Origin: Nematostella vectensis | Taxonomy: Eukaryota; Cnidaria; Anthozoa; Actiniaria; Edwardsiidae | Reading direction: 5' to 3' | NCBI RefSeq assembly: GCF_932526225.1 | Contig: NC_064045.1 | Span: 11,258,442 to 11,322,441, forward strand | Length of the DNA: 64,000 bases | Shown here: positions 59,285 through 64,000 of the stretch, one piece after another | Layout: every line of letters begins with the position of its first letter | Numbering within the stretch: position 1 is the first letter of the stretch | Program-made: the position numbers and the translations under genes | Notes under the pieces: model-generated | The model's database searches: none | Seen by the model: only the letters and a program-made list of their open reading frames with translations | Told to the model about the DNA's origin: nothing

Positions 59285-59600
59285 TAGTAAGCTGGGCAGC
59301 TACGGCGGACGGTGGCAGACAAACAGGCCTGGTGCGCATGCGTGGGAGGGCGGTGACGTCACGGTGTGCGTTAGCCAATAGTCTATGGCGGACAATAGAA
59401 CCCGTAGCGGAACAACCCAAACACCGGTGGCGCGAACCAATGGGTTGCGCGGGGCTATGGCGGACAATGACGGTGCGGCGGTGCGTGGTGCGTGGCGGGC
59501 CCTGGGATTGGTCGGGGGCGCGCGCGGCGTTACGGTGACGTCAATGCCCAAACAAGCATAAAAAAGAAAGCTGTGGCAAAGGAAAAATCCATCACCACCG
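59285..59600 (+). promoter_or_regulatory. CpG-rich promoter-like segment
   Basis: In 300 bp there is an NRF1-like TGCGCATGCG (about 59334), two CRE cores TGACGTCA (about 59354 and 59537), three CCAAT boxes (GCCAAT, ACCAAT and ATTGG), and a CATAAAAAAG TATA-like word (about 59559) about 40 bp before the first ATG at 59602. The composition contrasts sharply with the AT-rich flanks. Confidence 0.5.
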
Positions 59601-59601
59601 T

Positions 59602-60367
59602 ATGGGGGGACCAAAGCTCTACAGCAGACCTAACGCTGCCGACTACGCCAAGTTCTACGAGTTCGAAAAGATCATAGAGGAGTGTGAATCTCTAGCACGT
59701 TTTTTGCCGTGGGTCTGTACACCGTACTTCCACCCATCATCACAGCATGCAGGCGTCGAAGGACGACAAGAGCAACTACAACCCATGGGACGACTTGGTG
59801 CTCACACCCCCGACGATCCGCCAGGGGAAGGAAAAAGTGCAACACGATTATGTGCAGAAGTGGTTGGAGTCGGTGGAGAGGGCCAGCAAACCAGTATGTC
59901 GGACTATGCACTGCAACGAATGTGCACCAAGCCAACCACCACTGTGCCAAATCAAGGACTGCGAGGTGTGCACACCGCGTCAGTGGGTGAAGTCTCCAAG
60001 GAAGCCGGGGGGTCGGATCGAAGGATGCAAAGACATGCATTGCGAGATATGTGCCGACGCCAAGCGTCAACCCAAACCCAAGTACTATGTGGAGGAGGTC
60101 CAAATAGAGACAGGGGCAACGGGGCACCCCCAGAAGAGCTTCAGGCTGGAGAAGACAAGGCCGAGCACAGACAAGATGCTGCTGGAGAGGGGGATTGCCA
60201 TCATGGATTTGCCAGAGTTGGACATCCGCTTGAAAACGATGGTGCTAGACCCCGGGCAGTCTTCCAAACCCCCTGAAGTCTACTATGGGGACCCCGCCAA
60301 CGATGTGGTGGATGGGAAGGCTCCAATGTGGGGGATGTTTTGCACGTGCATGGTTTGGCCATATTAA
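59602..60367 (+). CDS. Unrecognised protein in a GC-rich island, broken or spliced between two frames
   Basis: The first protein-like stretch starts at ATG 59602 (MGGPKLYSRPNAADYAKFYE) and loses quality after about 59700. The second, in the +1 frame, runs from ATG 59747 to the stop at 60365-60367 (206 codons) and looks protein-like: KEKVQHDYVQKWLESVERAS, then a Cys cluster (CNEC, CQIKDCEVC, CKDMHCEIC) suggesting a metal-binding segment. The two could be joined by a one-base indel or by a short 40-47 nt intron. No candidate intron is convincing: TGG/GTCTGT to GCATGCAG keeps frame but is only 40 nt. I do not recognise the family. The high GC and CpG content is unlike every neighbouring gene, so horizontal or virus-like origin is possible but unproven. 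Confidence 0.4.
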
Positions 60368-61906
60368 TGCCCTTAGAGCACTTCTGGCTTCCCGGCGCTA
60401 AGCCATCTCAAGAGACACATCGAAAGCTAGGCCGTTAGTGGGGCGATCTAGCGACGGCTGAAAATAGAGCCTTCTTGAAATGTGGTCTCACTGTACAACA
60501 TATTGCTATCATACTTTCTGCTTCAAAATGCTGAAACCTAACTAAAATAATTGAACACTACATTTTTAACACCATTAAAAGGGTTTATTTTGAATTTTCA
60601 AATATGTACTATCTATACTCGAATAGTTTTTCCTCAATAAAAATACTCTAGAACTATTTGCGAACTATATGACTAAAATTTTCTGTTTCTATTTTCTATT
60701 CAACAAAGTCGGTTTTAATAGATTACGAAATATTGGCTTTTAAAAAACAGCCAGACTTGTATAAAGACACTTTAAAAGGTTGAATGCATAACTTATCATT
60801 TGATGGCGACCCAAAAAGACATTTTCACTTTGGGACTAATTTTCTTTTATGTTAATGGTAACGTTATAATAATAGGTGACTTGCACTAAGGATTCGCGTC
60901 ACGTTTAGTGACAAATTCGCCACGCTCCTGCTTCTGGCGGCGAAATAGCAAAAACAAAATCAACTTATTAATCATCCAGAAAGCATATATGTGAGAGAGG
61001 TAGTTTTTGTATGGAAAGATTTTAAATCTTCTTCGCTCTCCGGCGTGACAATTGCAGCCATTTTGTGTTTGCTTTGGCGCCCTGAGTTTGTCAACGAAAA
61101 AGTCACGTGATTTCTTAGTCAAGGTAAACTAGTCAGCGCCATCCAGGGTAACTTATAGCAGCCTAATTAAGAGACGCCCTTTGGAGTTTTCTTTAGCGTT
61201 TGGGTTTCACATGGTTGATGATTCACCAGAAGATCCTCCCCAGTCCCTTATACCTAACGGCGTACGACAGGATTTCCGAGCAGAACCCTGGGGACTAGGC
61301 CGAGCTTATAGTATTTTCTTGGTAGCGTGACCGACTTGCGTGACAAATGATTTTGAAGGTTGTAAGACCCTATGCAAATGAGAAGTTAATTTCAGGGGCG
61401 AATAAAATCGCCTTGAATTACGGTGAAATTAAAAAAGAAATCATAATTCTAGAATATCAAATAATGTGAAAAAGGCTTTAAAAATTCCACAGTCACACAA
61501 GCTTAAACAGTGTCACGCAAGTCGGGTCGACATTCTCGCTCAGAGCCTCCTCGGCGGTTATCATGGAGGGGCTCTGGGACGAGAATGGTCGGATCGAATA
61601 AATTTAATTGCAAGTTTCCCACAAGCTCAAATCAACTATATTTTTTTCAGTAATTATAAAACTCTAGATTGGGGCAAAACCCTAAGATTTCTCAGACGAT
61701 TTGTCGATTTTTTCCTGGGCGTCTTGATAATTGTCTTGTTACTTTCTCTGACAAACCCTTTGGACAAACTCTCTTCACTTTGAAAATTATTAGAAATATA
61801 GCCATGCAAGGGGTGTTTGTGTGTCCAAACAATTGGACTGACAGCTTGTATGGGATTATAACTAGCTGTTGGCACCGCTGGTCACTCGTCAGTGGGCTTA
61901 TCAAGT
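60368..61906. other. Intergenic, one MITE copy
   Basis: GC-rich sequence fades by about 60480, and the rest is AT-rich. A MITE copy occupies 60875-61135. This is the downstream side of the minus-strand membrane-protein gene. No other gene is supported. Confidence 0.45.
60875..61135. mobile_element. MITE family with GACTTGCAC/CACGTG ends, copy 3
   Basis: GGTGACTTGCACTAAGGATT on the left and AAGTCACGTGATTTCTTAGT on the right. The interior words (GGCGGCGAAATAGC and ATCCAGAAAGCATATATG) correspond to the other copies, partly in inverted order. Confidence 0.65.
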
Positions 61907-63260
61907 CTATGCGTTCGCATTTTCTTCATGCAGTGGTTGTTTTTCGTCGAGTGCGATTTCCTCCTGAAAAATAAAATTTGCTTTCTTGGTTTCTATCCAC
62001 ATTTGAAAGTATTCTACCATAACAAGGACAATATAAAAAACGTTTATAAAAAAAACTGTTCTTCTTGACAGCTAGGTCTCACCTCTTTTCCATTTTTCTT
62101 TTTATCTTCTTTCTTCTTTTTTCCTTTAGATATGCTGTAGATACAAATATTTACATTTTTGTAATGTGGTCATTCTCTCTCTCAATACTCTAACGGGACG
62201 ACAAGTAGAGGGTAATAAAGGAAAGTAAGAGAATTGAATGTACAAAGAAAGCAGAGTGGTTTGTTGAGTATCGTTCATTGTTATATGAACAAGTTTGATA
62301 TTTACCTTCCTTCACCTTTGTTTCTTATACCTCAAAAAGGAGAGAAAAAAGATTTTACAAAATAAATAAATAAAATTACACATGTACTTCAAATATATCC
62401 TAAAACTACTTAAAATTATACCAATCTTATGTATCCACTTTGTTTCCACATATATAATACGGCCTTTTCATGTAAACGTATAACAAAACCTAAAAAGATA
62501 TAACGCGCGCTTTCCATAAACTACTGCATCCTATGCATAGAACAGTACAGGATAACTTCCCTCGCAGGCGTTTTTAGGCAGGTCGCACACTCTTCCCCCC
62601 TACCCCAAACCCATTGGGGTAGGGGGGAGAGATTGATTGGGCGACCTGCCTAAAGACGCCCGCCTGCCAGGAAGGCAAAGTACATAGCCGTAGCAGGCCT
62701 CGAACTATTAGGGGGGGGGGGGCACGATACAGAAACATAAGAAAACATTGGGGGGGCACAGCCACGCCCTTACTGGTCCCTTCTTTATAATTTGTGACAA
62801 TATTGGGGGGGCACAGCCACGCCCTTACTGGTCCCATCTTTATAATTTGTGACAATATTGGGGGGGGGCACAGCCACGCCCTTACTGGTCCCTTCTTTAA
62901 AATTGGTGACAATATTGGGGGGGGGGGCACAGCCACGCCTTACTGGTCCCTTCTTTATAATTTGTGAAAATAATAGGGGGGATAGACGTGCCTGTGCTAC
63001 GGCTTTGAACGTAAATTAACGATTCCATGTACAAAAGTGTGCCGTTATCTGATAACTGCTTGCGTGACATAATCCATTATATAATAAGTGTACTGGCTAT
63101 GGCATTATATAATGCCTTAATCTCAAGTATCTATCAGTATCCTTGCACTTACTTCTGGCACACAAATAAACTATGATGAGAATAAGGATAATGCACAGTA
63201 TCAGTAGAAATATGCCGACGATCTTCCACGCGTTGGTGCGTTCAGGAGGATTGTCAACAG
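61907..63260 (-). CDS. Single-pass membrane protein, last four exons only
   Basis: The exons in reading order are 63260-63153, 62330-62306, 62134-62083 and 61963-61907, ending in TAG. Phases are 1, 2, 0. The first visible exon ends an ectodomain (VDNPPERTNAWK) and encodes a strongly hydrophobic stretch (IVGIFLLILCIILILIIVYL) followed by CAR, a typical stop-transfer. The cytoplasmic tail is about 45 residues: a 25-nt microexon, a Lys-rich exon (GKKKKEDKKKNGKE) and an acidic end (EEIALDEKQPLHEENANA). The microexon acceptor has a strong pyrimidine tract (TTTTCTCTCCTTTTTGAG). The ectodomain exons must lie beyond the right edge, so the receptor family cannot be named. Each exon is short, but four consecutive phase-compatible exons support the model. 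Confidence 0.7.
62563..62670. repeat. Foldback (hairpin) element
   Basis: CAGGCGTTTTTAGGCAGGTC on the left pairs with GACCTGCCTAAAGACGCC on the right, with an inner pairing of CCCCCCTACCCC with GGGGTAGGGGGG. About 105 bp that would fold into a near-complete hairpin. It lies in the intron between the membrane exon and the microexon of the minus-strand gene. Confidence 0.8.
62705..62985. repeat. About 58-bp tandem repeat, four copies, with G runs
   Basis: The unit contains GGGGGGGCACAGCCACGCCC, TTACTGGTCCCTTC and TTTGTGACAATATT. The G-run length varies between copies. It is intronic to the membrane-protein gene. Confidence 0.9.
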
Positions 63261-63333
63261 CTATGAATAGAAAATTCTGTTAGACAATTCGAAAGTCAAC
63301 AGGGGGAGGGGGTGGGGAGCGCAGGCATACAAG

Positions 63334-63623
63334 GCGACTTGCACGTGACTTTTGAGTGGCAAATTCGCGCCAAAATAAACACAGAAATGACGGCGCCCGT
63401 CACGCCAGAGATCAACCAAGAAATAAAACCTTTCTGACCAGTTGACATAGAAACTTTCTGGATGATATCTAAGAGCGATGATAAAGTTGCTTTTTGTTTC
63501 TGTTATTTTACAACTGAGAGCCGGAGTCCGCACAAGTTTGCCGCTCAAAAAGTCACGTGATATCTTAGTGCAAGTCACGTGATTTTTTTAGTTTAAGCCA
63601 CGTGATTTCTTAGTGCAAGTCGC
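63334..63623. mobile_element. MITE family with GACTTGCAC/CACGTG ends, copy 4 (most complete)
   Basis: GCGACTTGCAC at 63334 and GTGCAAGTCGC ending at 63623 are perfect inverted ends. The right end is tandemly repeated (CACGTGAT...TTAGTGCAAGTC twice or more). Several CACGTG E-boxes are present. Confidence 0.8.
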
Positions 63624-64000
63624 TCGTCTATAATGCAAAAATGTATACGATTTCTCGTTTCATAAAAACACTGCTTTTAGGGAGCTAAAGGAGGAGTGAA
63701 CGCCCTTCTGCGCCTGCACATGGCTACGCACCTGGATTTTTATAGGCTTGGTACAGGCTTGAAATTACAGCAGTGCTTTGATATAAGACGTTTGCACGAT
63801 CAAACGGCTGACAACGTTACCAGTAAAGCCGTGACCACTGCAAATATGTATGGAATGTTTGCTCCGAACAATCACTCGCGAGAGATCCAAACTGTCAACC
63901 AGAAACATGTCTCAACAAGTCTCAGTGTCTGAATTCTCGCGTTTGATTCGTCAGATGCTTTAAGTGTTCACACATGTTCAAGTGTTCACGGTTTAATTGG
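63624..64000. other. Right edge, nothing supported
   Basis: A 78-codon plus-strand frame (63696-63932) has no recognisable content. The interval is probably intron of the minus-strand membrane-protein gene. Confidence 0.35.

Noticed and set aside
59300-59614. 104-codon minus-strand frame over the promoter-like segment
   Set aside because: Pro/Ala/Arg composition produced by CpG-rich sequence, with dense regulatory motifs instead.
59672-60127. 151-codon minus-strand frame in the GC-rich island
   Set aside because: Antisense shadow typical of GC-rich DNA; the plus-strand frames look more protein-like.
62574-62936. Pro-rich 120-codon minus-strand frame
   Set aside because: 58-bp tandem repeat with G runs and a foldback element within an intron.

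Overview
The window is intron-rich, AT-rich (roughly 40% GC) animal nuclear DNA. It carries GT-AG introns, many tandem repeats and many short inverted-repeat transposon copies. The gene set (CHTF18, CDR2-type, RPS15A, EML5/6-type and a death-effector-domain protein), the gene density and the repeat style suggest an invertebrate, most likely an anthozoan cnidarian (sea anemone or coral). The species cannot be fixed from the sequence alone. Exon joins were made by hand from splice consensus and reading phase, and every multi-exon model below keeps phase across all of its junctions.

Layout, left to right. (1) 1-4859, minus: a six-exon, left-truncated gene whose product starts with a death effector domain (DED) and continues into a C-terminal part I do not recognise. 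(2) 5210-24682, plus: a complete 24-exon CHTF18 (Ctf18, large subunit of the alternative RFC clamp loader), 974 codons. It starts about 350 bp from gene 1, head to head, with an E2F-like site and an E-box in the shared promoter. (3) 25473-28808, minus: a three-exon CDR2/CDR2L-type coiled-coil gene, tail to tail with CHTF18. (4) 30045-30968, minus: an unrecognised Ser-rich 307-codon protein. (5) 31-39.9 kb: a gene-poor stretch of inverted-repeat elements, tRNA-derived SINE-like copies and an irregular repeat. (6) 39898-44593, minus: a complete RPS15A (uS8). (7) 45353-55538, plus: a 13-exon gene of 1009 codons in which a retroelement gag-like domain with a CCHC zinc knuckle is spliced in frame to a single EML5/6-type HELP-WD40 module. 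(8) 56-59.3 kb: several tandem repeats. (9) 59.3-60.4 kb: a GC-rich island with promoter motifs and an unrecognised coding stretch. (10) 61907-63260, minus: the last four exons of a single-pass membrane protein whose ectodomain lies off the right edge.

Two things stand out. First is the gag-like/EML fusion: the zinc knuckle is intact, the donor and acceptor phases match, and the whole 13-exon frame is exactly divisible by three. Second, many of the tandem repeats sit on splice junctions and include the last or first bases of the neighbouring exon with its splice signal. Examples are the CHTF18 exon 20 donor, EML exon 9 donor, EML exon 7 acceptor, partial copies of CHTF18 exons 10 and 11 and EML exons 5, 11 and 13, and the DED-gene exon 3 acceptor. 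These place arrays of decoy splice sites beside real ones. The transposon fraction is also informative: a nested insertion can be dated relative to its host because the opposite arm of the host element preserves the empty site.
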